Counted from the stretch's first letter, positions 9,849 through 20,384 are shown. The stretch: DNA of 64,000 bases from Azospirillum sp. B21 (GCF_008364825.1 NZ_VTTO01000001.1:626837-690836), one strand, 5' to 3'. Made by a program: numbers and translations. Notes: generated by a model not told the origin, from the letters alone.

Positions 9849-10316
9849 TCAAAAGGAAACGCAAACCGGCCTTATGGCGAGTCCGACCGACTGCTGGTGG
9901 AATCGCTCCTTGTACGATTCGACGATTTCGCGGATGAGCGACAGCGTCGCCGGTCCACCTTCGGCCAGCAGGGTCAACACCTTGCTCGGCTCCCGGATCA
10001 GCCGGCCGGTCTCGCTGTCCCGCCAATGGCCGGAGGCGTCGATGACGGTCAGGCCGTTGGGAAAGCGCGGCGTAACCTCTCCATCCAGGAAATCGGCCCA
10101 GTCGCGGTCGCTGACGCCCACGTCCGCCCCGATGTTGCGGCCGAAGAACAGATGCGCCTCGATCATCGGGGCGGCGGAATAGGCCTCGCACGCCAGCAGC
10201 GGCGCGGCCGGAGCGAAGGCGGGTTGAGCGGAGGGGGGCGCCAGCTGTGCCGCGGCCGGCGCGCTCAGCAACAGGAGCGGAAGAAGAACGGACGGCAGAG
10301 TCGGGACGGGACGCAT
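9849..10316 (-). CDS. DUF3574 secreted protein
   Basis: A 155-residue protein with a signal peptide (VPTLPSVLLPLLLLSAPAAA, about 3-22). The rest matches the DUF3574 pattern: LFFGRNIG, then TPRFPNGLTVIDASGHWRD and REPSKVL. The domain's function is not established; the signal peptide places it in the periplasm. The frame is open a long way upstream, but only the ATG at 10316 gives a signal peptide. It lies between prpE and a small gene on the other strand. Confidence 0.85.
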   Translation of the reverse strand: MRPVPTLPSVLLPLLLLSAPAAAQLAPPSAQPAFAPAAPLLACEAYSAAPMIEAHLFFGRNIGADVGVSDRDWADFLDGEVTPRFPNGLTVIDASGHWRDSETGRLIREPSKVLTLLAEGGPATLSLIREIVESYKERFHQQSVGLAIRPVCVSF

Positions 10317-10421
10317 CGGCGATTCTCCGTTCGGGCGCCAGACGGCGCGTAAAGTCAGGCGGGTGGCGTGCGGATCAGCGATGCTCTGGTCAGGACGCCC
10401 CCGGACCGTTATGCATGGATC

Positions 10422-10778
10422 ATGGCCACCGATCCACCCATCACCGGGATTCGCCCGATCCTGACCGTCGTCCACGGCAACGGCGAGCGCCTGATCGTGG
10501 CCCGTCTCACCAATCTCGGCGGCGGCAGCCAGTCCAACCGCTTCGTCCTGCGCCGCGCCGACTTCCGCGCACCCTGGGAACAGCCGGAGAAGGGCTATTT
10601 CGGCTATGCCGAGGTCGCCCGCGCGCTGGACGCCAACGGCTGGCGCGGCTGCAGCATCGAAGCGATGGCGACCACCGACCTGGAGGAACGCCGCGCCCGC
10701 CAGCTCGCCCGCAAGAAGCTGCACCTGCAATGCGTCGAGGCGGCGATCCGGCGGGCGCAGGAGGGGGAGCACGCTTAG
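10422..10778 (+). CDS. Hypothetical protein
   Basis: About 118 residues from ATG at 10422 (an ATG at 10368 would add 18). The N-terminal half reads like a small beta domain (IRPILTVVHGNGERLIVARL). The C-terminal half is a charged helix rich in Arg/Ala/Glu (TDLEERRARQLARKKLHLQC). No family was recognised. Its stop overlaps the end of argO by four bases in convergent orientation. Codon use matches the neighbours, so it looks like a real gene. Confidence 0.55.
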   Translation: MATDPPITGIRPILTVVHGNGERLIVARLTNLGGGSQSNRFVLRRADFRAPWEQPEKGYFGYAEVARALDANGWRGCSIEAMATTDLEERRARQLARKKLHLQCVEAAIRRAQEGEHA

Positions 10779-11428
10779 GCTCCGGCCTCCCCCATCAGCA
10801 ATCCGGCCGCAATCGCCCACATCACCAGGGCGATGACGCCGTCCATCACCCGCCAGGACGCCGGCCGGGCGAACAGCGGGCGCAGCAGGCGGGCGCCATA
10901 GCCGAGCCCGAAGAAGAACAGGAAGGACGCCGTCATCGCCCCCAGCGCGAAGGCCTCCCGCGCCTCGGCGAAGCGGGCGGAAACGGAGCCGACCAGCACC
11001 ACCGTGTCTAGATAGACATGCGGGTTCAGCCAGGTCAGCGCCAGACAGGTCAGCAGCGCCGGCAGCAGCCCCGCCGGCTCCCGCTCCGCCGGGGTCAGCC
11101 CGGTTCCGCTGCGCAGGGCGGATCGGGCGCTGCGCAGCCCATAGACCAGCAGGAACGCCGCGCCGGCATAACGCATCAGCGGCTCCAGCCACGGCCAGCG
11201 CGCGCCGGCCGTGGCGAACCCGCTGACGCCGATCAGGATCAGCACCGCGTCGGACAGGGCGCAGGTGGCGCAGATCGCCAGCACATGCTCGTTGCGCAGT
11301 CCCTGACGCAGCACGAAGGCATTCTGCGCCCCGATGGCGACGATCAGGCTGAATCCCAGGAACAGGCCCGGCAGGAAGGCGGTGAGCAGAGCGGAGGAAA
11401 ACAGGGAGGCGGCAAAGGGGTCGGTCAT
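10775..11428 (-). CDS. argO: LysE/ArgO-family amino-acid exporter
   Basis: A 217-residue inner-membrane protein with about six hydrophobic helices and the LysE/RhtB-family signature GFSLIVAIGAQNAFVLRQGL at about 25-44. The LTWLNPHVYLDTVVLVGSV segment near 133-151 matches ArgO/LysE exporters of basic amino acids. It is divergently transcribed from an ArgP-type regulator across 96 bp, the classic argO/argP layout, which implies arginine or lysine export induced by ArgP. Confidence 0.9.
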   Translation of the reverse strand: MTDPFAASLFSSALLTAFLPGLFLGFSLIVAIGAQNAFVLRQGLRNEHVLAICATCALSDAVLILIGVSGFATAGARWPWLEPLMRYAGAAFLLVYGLRSARSALRSGTGLTPAEREPAGLLPALLTCLALTWLNPHVYLDTVVLVGSVSARFAEAREAFALGAMTASFLFFFGLGYGARLLRPLFARPASWRVMDGVIALVMWAIAAGLLMGEAGA

Positions 11429-11524
11429 GGCGCGGTTCCGGAGTCGGTGGATGCCAATCCGCTACCATCGGACCGCCCTTTGCCCTACTTAACACTCCTT
11501 GCCCCGATTAAGCGGAGCTAATCC

Positions 11525-12427
11525 ATGTTGGACTATCCGCTGCTGGCGGCACTGGCCGCCGTGATCCGCACCGGCAGCTTCGAACGCGCCGCCCAGCAGT
11601 TGCACGTCACGCCCTCGGCGGTGTCGCAGCGGGTCAAGCTGCTGGAGGAAAGGCTGGGCAGCGTCCTGGTGGTGCGCGGCCAGCCCTGCACCGGGACGGC
11701 CGCCGGCCAGCGCCTGTGCCAGCATGTGGAGCAGGTTGCCCTGCTGGAAAGCGAACTGCGCGGCGCCCTGCCCGGCCTGATCCCGGCGGAGGGGCCGACC
11801 ACCCTGCGCATCGCGGTGAACGCCGACAGCCTCGCCACCTGGTTCGTCGCGGCGATGGCCGAACTGCCCGATTGCCTGTTCGATCTGGTGCTGGACGACC
11901 AGGACCACAGCGCCGAATGGCTGCGCAAGGGCGAGGTGCTGGCCGCCGTCACCGCCAGCGCGGCACCGGTCCCCGGCTGCAACAGCCATCCGCTGGGCGC
12001 GCTGCGCTACCGCGCAACTGCAAGCCCCGACTGCATGCGCCGCCACTTCCCGGACGGCGTGACGGCCGATTCGCTGTCCCGCGCGCCCTGCCTGACCTTC
12101 AACCGCAAGGACCGGCTGCAGGCGCAATGGCTGCGGACAGTGCTTGGCGACCTGGAACCGGCGCAGGTCCCGACTCCGCCCACCCATTGGCTTCCCTCCA
12201 CCCACGCCTTCGTCGACGGGGCGCTGGCCGGGCTGGGATGGGGGATGAATCCCGACCCGCTGGTGGCCGACCATCTCGCCGCCGGCCGGCTGGTGGAGCT
12301 GGTGCCGGGCCGGCCGCTGGATGTGCCGCTCCATTGGCAGCAGAGCCGCATCGCCGGAACGGCGCTGGCCGAGCTGTCGGGTGCCGTGCTGCGCGCCGGC
12401 CGGCGGGTGTTGCATGGCCCCGCATGA
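11525..12427 (+). CDS. argP: LysR-family regulator ArgP (IciA-like)
   Basis: A 300-residue LysR-type transcriptional regulator. The winged helix-turn-helix spans about residues 1-60 (FERAAQQLHVTPSAVSQRVK) and the effector-binding domain about 90-295. ArgP proteins sense Lys/Arg and control the divergent exporter gene, which is exactly the neighbour here. Both promoters and the operator must lie in the 96-bp gap at 11429-11524. Confidence 0.92.
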   Translation: MLDYPLLAALAAVIRTGSFERAAQQLHVTPSAVSQRVKLLEERLGSVLVVRGQPCTGTAAGQRLCQHVEQVALLESELRGALPGLIPAEGPTTLRIAVNADSLATWFVAAMAELPDCLFDLVLDDQDHSAEWLRKGEVLAAVTASAAPVPGCNSHPLGALRYRATASPDCMRRHFPDGVTADSLSRAPCLTFNRKDRLQAQWLRTVLGDLEPAQVPTPPTHWLPSTHAFVDGALAGLGWGMNPDPLVADHLAAGRLVELVPGRPLDVPLHWQQSRIAGTALAELSGAVLRAGRRVLHGPA

Positions 12428-12487
12428 GGACTTTGCCCGCGGCGCGTGCGCGCTTATATGGATCCAACCAATCTCTGGAGGGATTCG

Positions 12488-14302
12488 ATGACCAGCAGCG
12501 CCGCCACGGCCGCAAACGACACCCCCGAACTGGGTGCGCTTCCCACCTGGGACCTGAGCGACCTCTATCCCGGCATGGACTCGCCGGAACTGAAGGCCGA
12601 CCTCGACCGGATGGAGCGGGAGTGCAAGGCCTTCCGCGAACGCTACGCCGGCAAGCTGGCCACGCTGAAGGGCGACGAACTGGCCGCCGCGATCCGCAGC
12701 TATGAGGGCATCGACGAGACGCTATCGCGCGTCATGTCCTATGCCGGGCTGGTCTACAACGGCAACATGATCGACCCGACCATCGCCAAGTTCTACCAGT
12801 CGGCGCAGGAGCGGGTGAACGACATCTCCGCCCACCTGATCTTCTTCACCCTGGAGATCAACCGGCTGGACGAGGCCGATCTGGCGGCCAAGCAGAAGGC
12901 ATCGTCGTCGCTTCGCCATTACGAGCCGTGGCTGCGCGATGTCCGCCTTTACCGCGACCACCAGCTGTCCGACGAGATCGAGCGGCTGCTGCACGAAAAG
13001 CATGTCGTCGGCCGCGCCGCCTGGAACCGCCTGTTTGACGAAACCATCGCCAGCCTGCGCTTCCCCATGGGCGGCAAGGAACTGACCTGTGCGGAGGCGC
13101 TGAACCGTCTGTCCGACCGCAACCCCGCCATCCGCCGCGAGGCCGGCGAAGTGGTCGGCAAGGTGCTGGGCGAGAATGCGCGGCTGTTCGCGCTGGTCAC
13201 CAACACGCTGGCTAAGGACAAGGAGATCGAGGACGACTGGCGCAATTATCCGACGCCGACCTCCGCCCGCAACCTGTCCAACAGGGTCGAGGACGAGGTG
13301 GTCGACGCGCTGGTCTCCGCCGTCAAGGGCGCCTATCCGGACCTGTCCCACCGCTATTACGCGATGAAGGCCAAGTGGTTCGGCCAGGACCATCTGGACT
13401 ATTGGGACCGCAACGCCCCCCTGCCGGAGGATGCCGACCGCAGCATCCCGTGGGAAGAGGCGCGCGACATCGTGCTCGGCGCCTATGGCCGCTTCTCTCC
13501 TGACCTCGCCGGTTTGGGCAAGCGCTTCTTCGACAATCCCTGGATCGACGCCCCGGTCCGTCCCGGCAAGGCGCCGGGCGCCTTCGCCCACCCGACCGTG
13601 CCCAGCGTCCACCCCTATCTGCTTGTCAACTACCAGGGCAAGACCCGCGACGTGATGACGCTGGCCCATGAGCTGGGCCATGGCGTCCACCAGATCCTGG
13701 CCGGCAAGCAGGGGCATTTCCTGTCCGACACCCCGCTGACCCTGGCGGAAACGGCGTCGGTGTTCGGCGAGATGCTGACCTTCCGCGCCCTGCTGGCGGC
13801 GGAGACCGACCCCAAGCGCCGCCGCATCATGCTGGCCGGCAAGGTCGAGGACATGCTGAACACGGTGGTGCGCCAGATCGCCTTCTTCGATTTCGAACGC
13901 CGCGTCCACACCGAACGGCGCGAGGGCGAGTTGACGTCCGACCGCATCGGCGAGATCTGGATGGCGGTGCAGACCGAAAGCCTCGGCCCGGCGTTGCGCT
14001 TCGACGAGGGATACCGGCACTACTGGTCCTACATCCCCCACTTCATCCATTCGCCCTTCTACGTCTACGCCTATGCCTTCGGCGACTGTCTGGTGAACTC
14101 GCTCTATGCGGTCTACCAGGATGCGGAGAAGGGTTTCGCCGAGAAGTATCTGGCGATGCTGTCGGCCGGCGGTACGTTGCGCCACAAGGAACTGCTGGCT
14201 CCCTTCGGGCTGGATGCCTCCGACCCGGCCTTCTGGCAGAAGGGCCTCGGCGTCATCCGCGGCTTCATCGACGAGTTGGAGGCCGGGGAGGCAAAGGGCT
14301 GA
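12488..14302 (+). CDS. pepF: Oligoendopeptidase F (M3 zinc metallopeptidase)
   Basis: A 604-residue cytoplasmic peptidase that hydrolyses short peptides. The zinc motif HELGH is at about 394-398 (AHELGHGVHQ), with the third ligand Glu near 421 in LAETASVFGE. The N-terminal PepF/M3 helical domain is intact. The ATG at 12488 has GGAGGG six bases upstream and was preferred to the ATG at 12446. A strong terminator follows at 14358, inside the leader of the next gene. Confidence 0.94.
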   Translation: MTSSAATAANDTPELGALPTWDLSDLYPGMDSPELKADLDRMERECKAFRERYAGKLATLKGDELAAAIRSYEGIDETLSRVMSYAGLVYNGNMIDPTIAKFYQSAQERVNDISAHLIFFTLEINRLDEADLAAKQKASSSLRHYEPWLRDVRLYRDHQLSDEIERLLHEKHVVGRAAWNRLFDETIASLRFPMGGKELTCAEALNRLSDRNPAIRREAGEVVGKVLGENARLFALVTNTLAKDKEIEDDWRNYPTPTSARNLSNRVEDEVVDALVSAVKGAYPDLSHRYYAMKAKWFGQDHLDYWDRNAPLPEDADRSIPWEEARDIVLGAYGRFSPDLAGLGKRFFDNPWIDAPVRPGKAPGAFAHPTVPSVHPYLLVNYQGKTRDVMTLAHELGHGVHQILAGKQGHFLSDTPLTLAETASVFGEMLTFRALLAAETDPKRRRIMLAGKVEDMLNTVVRQIAFFDFERRVHTERREGELTSDRIGEIWMAVQTESLGPALRFDEGYRHYWSYIPHFIHSPFYVYAYAFGDCLVNSLYAVYQDAEKGFAEKYLAMLSAGGTLRHKELLAPFGLDASDPAFWQKGLGVIRGFIDELEAGEAKG

Positions 14303-14314
14303 CGATTCGGGTGT

Positions 14315-14364
14315 CTTGACCGCCGTCAAGAGACCATGGCGGCAGTGCGGGTATGGTGGCCTTC
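14315..14364 (+). promoter_or_regulatory. FNR-type operator and class II promoter for the hemerythrin gene
   Basis: A perfect 16-bp palindrome CTTGACCGCCGTCAAG (14315-14330) contains TTGAC-N4-GTCAA, the FNR/FixK/FnrL-type pattern. TATGGT at 14352-14357 is a plausible -10. Placing +1 at 14364 puts the palindrome centre (14322.5) at -41.5, the classic activator position. Palindrome and spacing are read directly; regulation by an FNR-family protein is inferred. Confidence 0.55.
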
Positions 14365-14391
14365 GGAGCGTCGTCTCCGAAGGCCATCTTT
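14358..14391 (+). terminator. Intrinsic terminator after pepF
   Basis: GGCCTTCGGAG and CTCCGAAGGCC form a perfect 11-bp stem with a six-base loop (CGTCGT), followed by AT and CTTTTTT. It lies 56 bp past the pepF stop and 17 bp before the hemerythrin ATG, so it also overlaps the predicted start point of the hemerythrin transcript. Confidence 0.88.
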
Positions 14392-14407
14392 TTTGGAAGC
14401 GAACATC

Positions 14408-14818
14408 ATGCTTGCGACCACCCTGCACGCCGCCGCCGCCACCAGCGATGTCCCCTTGCTCGGCTATGCGGTCATGGACCGCGACCATGTCGATTCCGTC
14501 GCCCTGCTGCAGGCCGCCTGCGATGCCCCGGCCGGTGAACTCCGGGCTCCCTTCGCCGCCTTCGCCAAGCATCTGCGCGAGCATTTCGCCCGCGAGAACG
14601 CGCTGATGACGCAGCACGGCTTCTTCGCCCTGCATTGCCACAAGGATGAGCACGCCCGCGTCCTGAACGTGGTCGGAACGATGGAAGCGGAGTTGGCGGA
14701 GGGCAAGGAGGACCGCGCCCGCCTGTACGTCACCGAGCATTTCCCCGACTGGTTCCACACCCATCTGGCGACGATGGACCGGGTGACCGCGGATTTCCTG
14801 GCTCAGGCGGAGGGGTAA
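14408..14818 (+). CDS. Bacteriohemerythrin-type oxygen-binding protein
   Basis: A 136-residue single-domain hemerythrin, probably a cytoplasmic non-heme di-iron O2 (or NO) carrier or sensor. All expected ligands are present: His27, His59 and Glu63 (HFARE), His78 and His82 (HKDEH), His119 and Asp124 (HLATMD). It is preceded by an FNR-like palindrome, which fits oxygen-responsive expression. A second hemerythrin with the same ligand numbering is encoded at 31013-31423. No linked domain or partner gene was seen. Confidence 0.9.
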   Translation: MLATTLHAAAATSDVPLLGYAVMDRDHVDSVALLQAACDAPAGELRAPFAAFAKHLREHFARENALMTQHGFFALHCHKDEHARVLNVVGTMEAELAEGKEDRARLYVTEHFPDWFHTHLATMDRVTADFLAQAEG

Positions 14819-14835
14819 GGGTTCGGGGCCGGGTT

Positions 14836-14986
14836 GCCCCCTTCCCATCCCTCCCCCGCCCTCGGCCGGCCAAAGGCCGGTCCGATCACGGGAGAGGGGG
14901 GCAGGATGCTTGTCGGCGTAAAGTAACCGCGAAAGCGGCGGAGTTCCCTCTCCCACCGAAGGTGGGGGAGGGTTAGGGAGGGGGCA
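14836..14986. repeat. Palindromic intergenic repeat, copy 1
   Basis: About 150 bp flanked by imperfect inverted ends (GCCCCCTTCCCATCCCTCCC and GGGAGGGTTAGGGAGGGGGC). It contains two internal hairpins, including CGGCCGGCC...GGCCGG and CTCCCACC...GGTGGGGGAG. It belongs to the same family as the elements at 36931, 43171, 47486 and 56907. Confidence 0.75.
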
Positions 14987-15071
14987 TCACACGAGACGCA
15001 ACACCACTCCCAAACAAAACCCCAGAAACTGGAAAGGGGCCGGAACCTGCTCGGTTCCAGCCCCTTATGGA

Positions 15072-15147
<76 letters not shown>

Positions 15148-15170
15148 ATCCGTAGGAAATGTTCAAGAGA

Positions 15171-15246
<76 letters not shown>

Positions 15247-15329
15247 ATCTCTTGCTGCGGCGAACTTGGCTGAAACAGCCGACTGTTCATCGCCCCGGCC
15301 AAGCCGTTGTCCCGGCCGGTGTGGCGCGG

Positions 15330-15358
15330 TTTATAGCGAAGGGCTTTTGGCCTGTCGA
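15330..15358 (-). promoter_or_regulatory. Predicted sigma-70-type promoter of the tRNA-Lys pair
   Basis: On the minus strand TCGACA (15358-15353), a 17-bp spacer and TATAAA (15335-15330). Spacing is ideal and both hexamers match the consensus at five of six positions. Confidence 0.7.
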
Positions 15359-15473
15359 TAGCAAAATCGCACCCCATGTGAATTTTTTGGCGCGCGCTTT
15401 TCGGTGGCCGAGTTCCACCCCCGGCAGCTACACCGGCGCTGTCGACAATGGGCATCGAAACGGGAGATCGGAG

Positions 15474-17003
15474 ATGGGCGGCTGGACGGAAGGCTATGTC
15501 GGCGGCATCGACTATATCCGCGCCGTCTATCGCGACTGGTCGCCGGCCCTGCTCAGCTTCGCCCTGACGCTGCGCGGCTGGCGTCCGCCCGAGGTGCTGC
15601 GCCGTGGCAGCTTCACCATGGCGGAACCGGGATGCGGCCATGGGCTGACCAGCGCGCTGCTGGCCGGTGCCCACCCGGCGGCGCGGTTCGAGGCGATGGA
15701 CTTCAACCCCTCCCACATCGCCGGCGTCCGTCGGCTGGCCGACGATGCCGGGCTCGACAATGCCGACTTCCTGGAGGAGAGCTTCGCCGACTATGCCCGG
15801 CGCGAGGGGCCGATGCTGGACGTGGTCGCCCTGCACGGCGTCTGGTCCTGGGTAAGCGCCGAGAACCGGGCGATCCTGCTCGACACGCTGCGCCGCCGAC
15901 TGGCACCGGGTGGCGTTGTGTTCGTCAGCTACAACGCCCTCCCCGGCACGTTAGCCCATATGCCGTTGCGCCGCCTGCTGGTGGAGCGCTGCGCCGACGG
16001 CGATGGCCCCCTGCCCGACCGCATCGCGCGGGCGGTCGAGTTCGCCTCGCGGATGGCCGCCCGGGGCGGCGGCTGGTTCGGCGCCACCGACGGCGTGGTA
16101 GAGCGGATCGAACAGCTGCGCCACAAGTCGCCGAACTACATCGCCCACGAATATCTGAACGGCGACTGGACGGCCTTCTACCACGCCGACGTGGCGCGTG
16201 AGTTAGTGGCCGCCAAGCTGGAGTTCGCCGGCGCCGCCGTGCCGATGGAGCAGTTGCACGACCTCAGCCTGTCCCCCGCGCAGCAGGCGCTGGCGGATGA
16301 GGCGCGCGATCCGGCCCAGGCCGAGACCCTGCGCGACGTGATGACCAACCGCAGCTTCCGCCGCGACCTGTTCGTGAAGGGCGGCGAGCGGCTGGGACCG
16401 GCCGAGCGGCGCACGCTGTTGGGTGAGACCCGGTTCGCGCTGTTGGTGGCCGCCGACGATTTGCCGGAAGTCGCCTCCACCCCCGTCGGCCGCCTGCCCT
16501 TCCCGCAAGCGCTCTACCAGCCGCTGGGGGAGGCGCTGGCCGAGGGGCCGCGGAGCCTCGACGCGCTACTCGCCCGGCCGGCTTTGGCGACGCAAGGGGA
16601 GGAAGCCGTGCTGCGCGCGCTGGTCCTGCTGACCAGCCTGTCGCTGGCCGCGCCGGTCATGCCCGAAGACGGATTTGCGGAACGTAAAGCTTCGAGCGAG
16701 CGCTTCAACGCCGTGGTTCTGGAGCGCCACCGCTTTGGCGATACGCCGGGGCAGCTCGCCTCCCCGCTGCTGGGCGCCGGGGTGCCGGTATCGCGGATCG
16801 AGGCGCTGTTCCTGCTGGCCGCCCGGCTGGGTGAGGACCCCGCAGCCTTCGCCTGGCGCCATCTGTCCGCCGACGGAATCACGCTTGGCCGCGACGGCGA
16901 GCCGTGCGAGGGGGATGAGGCCAGCCGGGCTGAACTGACGCGCCGGCATGCGGCTTTCGTGCAGCGGCGGCTGCCGTTGCTGGAGGGGGTGGGAGCGGCT
17001 TGA
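15474..17003 (+). CDS. SAM-dependent methyltransferase with methyltransferase regulatory domain
   Basis: A 509-residue cytoplasmic protein. The N-terminal class I methyltransferase domain has the SAM motif EPGCGHGLTSALLAG at about 51-65 and an acidic loop EAMDFNPSH. Residues of about 210-310 match the regulatory domain often fused to such enzymes, and the C-terminal 150 residues look like a PKMT C-terminal winged-helix region. The substrate is unknown (this architecture includes protein-lysine methyltransferases). GGAGATCGGAG precedes the ATG at 15474; the frame is open farther upstream but overlaps the tRNA-Lys promoter. Confidence 0.85.
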   Translation: MGGWTEGYVGGIDYIRAVYRDWSPALLSFALTLRGWRPPEVLRRGSFTMAEPGCGHGLTSALLAGAHPAARFEAMDFNPSHIAGVRRLADDAGLDNADFLEESFADYARREGPMLDVVALHGVWSWVSAENRAILLDTLRRRLAPGGVVFVSYNALPGTLAHMPLRRLLVERCADGDGPLPDRIARAVEFASRMAARGGGWFGATDGVVERIEQLRHKSPNYIAHEYLNGDWTAFYHADVARELVAAKLEFAGAAVPMEQLHDLSLSPAQQALADEARDPAQAETLRDVMTNRSFRRDLFVKGGERLGPAERRTLLGETRFALLVAADDLPEVASTPVGRLPFPQALYQPLGEALAEGPRSLDALLARPALATQGEEAVLRALVLLTSLSLAAPVMPEDGFAERKASSERFNAVVLERHRFGDTPGQLASPLLGAGVPVSRIEALFLLAARLGEDPAAFAWRHLSADGITLGRDGEPCEGDEASRAELTRRHAAFVQRRLPLLEGVGAA

Positions 17004-17043
17004 GGACAGGAGGTGTCGACGTCGGTGTCTCCGACAGCCCCGC

Positions 17044-17370
17044 TCAACGCTCGGCGACCACCTTCGGCAGTTTCTCGGCGATGCCGTAAAGCGCTTCGCG
17101 CCGGCGGATTTCGGCAAACACGTCGTCCGGGTGGATGTTCAGCGTCGCCCAGAGGACCGACAGGTTGTAAAGCAGGTCGGCACTTTCGTTGATGACCCCC
17201 TGGCGATCCTCGTTCATGGCATCCAGCGCAACCTCGACCGCTTCCTCGCCCACCTTCTTGGCGATCTTCTTCGGACCGGCGGCGATCAGACGGGCGGTCT
17301 TGGACTGCGCCGGGTCCATTTGCTGGCGGTCGAGGATGGCGGCATAGAGGCGGATCAGGTCGTCGGTCAT
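17044..17370 (-). CDS. hisE: Phosphoribosyl-ATP pyrophosphohydrolase
   Basis: HisE hydrolyses PRPP-derived phosphoribosyl-ATP to phosphoribosyl-AMP, the second step of histidine synthesis. The 108-residue MazG-fold protein shows KKVGEEAVEVALDAMNED with the metal-binding Glu residues and ESADLLYNLSVLWATLNI. It is not linked here to other his genes; phoU lies 151 bp upstream on the same strand. It converges with the methyltransferase gene. Confidence 0.95.
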   Translation of the reverse strand: MTDDLIRLYAAILDRQQMDPAQSKTARLIAAGPKKIAKKVGEEAVEVALDAMNEDRQGVINESADLLYNLSVLWATLNIHPDDVFAEIRRREALYGIAEKLPKVVAER

Positions 17371-17521
17371 CAGGGAGGGTTTGTCTCGTCTGCGGGTGGG
17401 AACGGCATCCCGTTAACGTGATCGCTCCGCAACGGAAATGCTATCCCCCATCGGCCCGGTTCCAGGCCGAACGATCGCCTTATGCCTTGCGGTGACGCCC
17501 CCTTGTCTCGGATCGGGGGCC

Positions 17522-18229
17522 TCAACTCACCGGATCATAGGAATGGTCGGCCTTCGGACGCTCGTCCAGCAGGGTCTGGCCGGTGCTGACGAAATGCACG
17601 ACCTCGGCGATGTTGGTGGCGTGGTCGCCGATGCGCTCCAGGTTCTTCGCGATCATCATCAGATGCATATGCGCCATGAACTGGTCCGGTGCCGCCAGGG
17701 CGGACCGTTCCACCTCCGCAACGAGGCTGGTGTAGAGCGCGTCCACCTCATCGTCGGTGCGCCAGATGCGCAGTGCCGCCTCGCTGTCGCTGTCGACATA
17801 GGCGTCGACCACGGCGCTGAGCCGCTCGCGCACCAGCCGGCCGAGCTGCGGCAGGCCCGACAGCGAGGCCGATTCCGCAAGGCTGAAGATGGCGACCGCG
17901 CGCTTGGCGGTGTTGGCGGCATGGTCGCCAATGCGCTCCAGGTTGCCGGCGATCTTCAGCGCCGCCACGACCTCACGCAGGTCGTCGGCCACCGGCTGGC
18001 GCAGCGCCAGCAGGCGCATGCAGTGCGCTTCGATGTCATGCTCGAACGAGTCGAGTCGCGCATCCGACTCGACGATTTCCCGCGCCAGATCGGGGTTGCG
18101 CTGGGCCAGGCAGGTCAATGCCTGGTCGATCTGCGTCTCCGCAGCGCCGGCCATCTGCACGATGGCGGATTTCATCCGCTTCAGCGCGTCCTCGAACGCG
18201 GACACGATGTGCGGAGCGGAGGTCTTCAT
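17522..18229 (-). CDS. phoU: Phosphate-signalling protein PhoU
   Basis: PhoU links the Pst phosphate transporter to the PhoR/PhoB two-component system and represses it when phosphate is sufficient. The 235-residue protein has the two PhoU three-helix repeats, each with the signature: NLERIGDHAANTAKRAV near 95-111 and NLERIGDHATNIAEVV near 197-212. The ATG at 18229 gives normal length; an ATG at 18274 would add 15 residues. No pst or phoB genes are adjacent in the window. Confidence 0.93.
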   Translation of the reverse strand: MKTSAPHIVSAFEDALKRMKSAIVQMAGAAETQIDQALTCLAQRNPDLAREIVESDARLDSFEHDIEAHCMRLLALRQPVADDLREVVAALKIAGNLERIGDHAANTAKRAVAIFSLAESASLSGLPQLGRLVRERLSAVVDAYVDSDSEAALRIWRTDDEVDALYTSLVAEVERSALAAPDQFMAHMHLMMIAKNLERIGDHATNIAEVVHFVSTGQTLLDERPKADHSYDPVS

Positions 18230-18433
18230 GGTCGGCAAACCCTTCCCGGCGGTCTCATCCAAAGCCGCGACCATAGCGCCTCGACGTTACGGTACGATGA
18301 CAATGTCTATGACGAACGGAGGTTCCGCCCCCTCGGCACGACGAATGAAATGCCCGGTTGATTTTGCGGCGCAGCATTGCGACACCTCTGCCGTCTCCAC
18401 GACTTCCCTAATCAACGACGTGCCGAACCCGCC

Positions 18434-18973
18434 ATGATCGAACGCCGCTTTGAACAGATCATCTTCGCCAGCCGCTGGCTGCTCGCCCCCTTCTATCTCG
18501 GGCTCGTGGTCTCGCTGGCAGCCCTGCTGGTGAAGTTCACCCAGGAAATCCTGCACATCATTCCGCATGTGCTGGACATGAGCGAGAAGGACGTGCTGCT
18601 GGCCGTGCTGACGCTGATCGACCTGTCCTTCGCCGGAAATCTTCTGCTGATGGTGATCTTCGCCGGCTATGAGAACTTCGTCTCGAAGATCGACGTGGCC
18701 AATCACGAAGATCGTCCGGATTGGATGGGCAAGGTCGATTTCGGCGGGCTGAAGCTGAAGCTGATCGCCTCCATCGTCGCCATTTCCGGCATTCATCTGC
18801 TGAAGGCCTTCATGAATTTGTCCCAGACCTCGCAGGAGGAACTGATGTGGCTGGTGATCATCCACATGACCTTCGTGGTGTCGGGCGTTCTGCTGGCCTG
18901 CATGGACCGGCTGGAGGGACACCACGCCCATTCGGCAAAGCCGACGGCCAAGCCCGAGGCCGGGCATCACTGA
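18434..18973 (+). CDS. UPF0114/YqhA-family inner-membrane protein
   Basis: A 179-residue protein with three to four membrane helices (about 10-33, 53-75, 105-122 and 132-152) and family-typical segments ASRWLLAPFYLGLVVSLAAL and GNLLLMVIFAGYENFVSKID. The C-terminus is His-rich (GHHAHSAKP, EAGHH), possibly metal-interacting. Function is not established for the family. It is divergent from phoU across 204 bp. The start at 18434 removes a non-conserved N-terminal extension. Confidence 0.88.
   Translation: MIERRFEQIIFASRWLLAPFYLGLVVSLAALLVKFTQEILHIIPHVLDMSEKDVLLAVLTLIDLSFAGNLLLMVIFAGYENFVSKIDVANHEDRPDWMGKVDFGGLKLKLIASIVAISGIHLLKAFMNLSQTSQEELMWLVIIHMTFVVSGVLLACMDRLEGHHAHSAKPTAKPEAGHH

Positions 18974-20384
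<1,411 letters not shown>

Noticed and set aside
7980..10352. A 790-codon open frame on the plus strand opposite prpE
   Set aside because: It is antisense to a well-supported gene, Val/Asp/Arg/Gly-rich with no domain, and arises from codon bias in GC-rich DNA.
12722..14956. A 744-codon open frame on the minus strand opposite pepF and hemerythrin
   Set aside because: It runs through two clear genes and a terminator with no recognisable motif: a shadow frame.
14836..14986. Repeat-rich segment as a possible CRISPR array
   Set aside because: It consists of nested palindromes with no regular direct repeats or spacers, and no cas genes are in the window.
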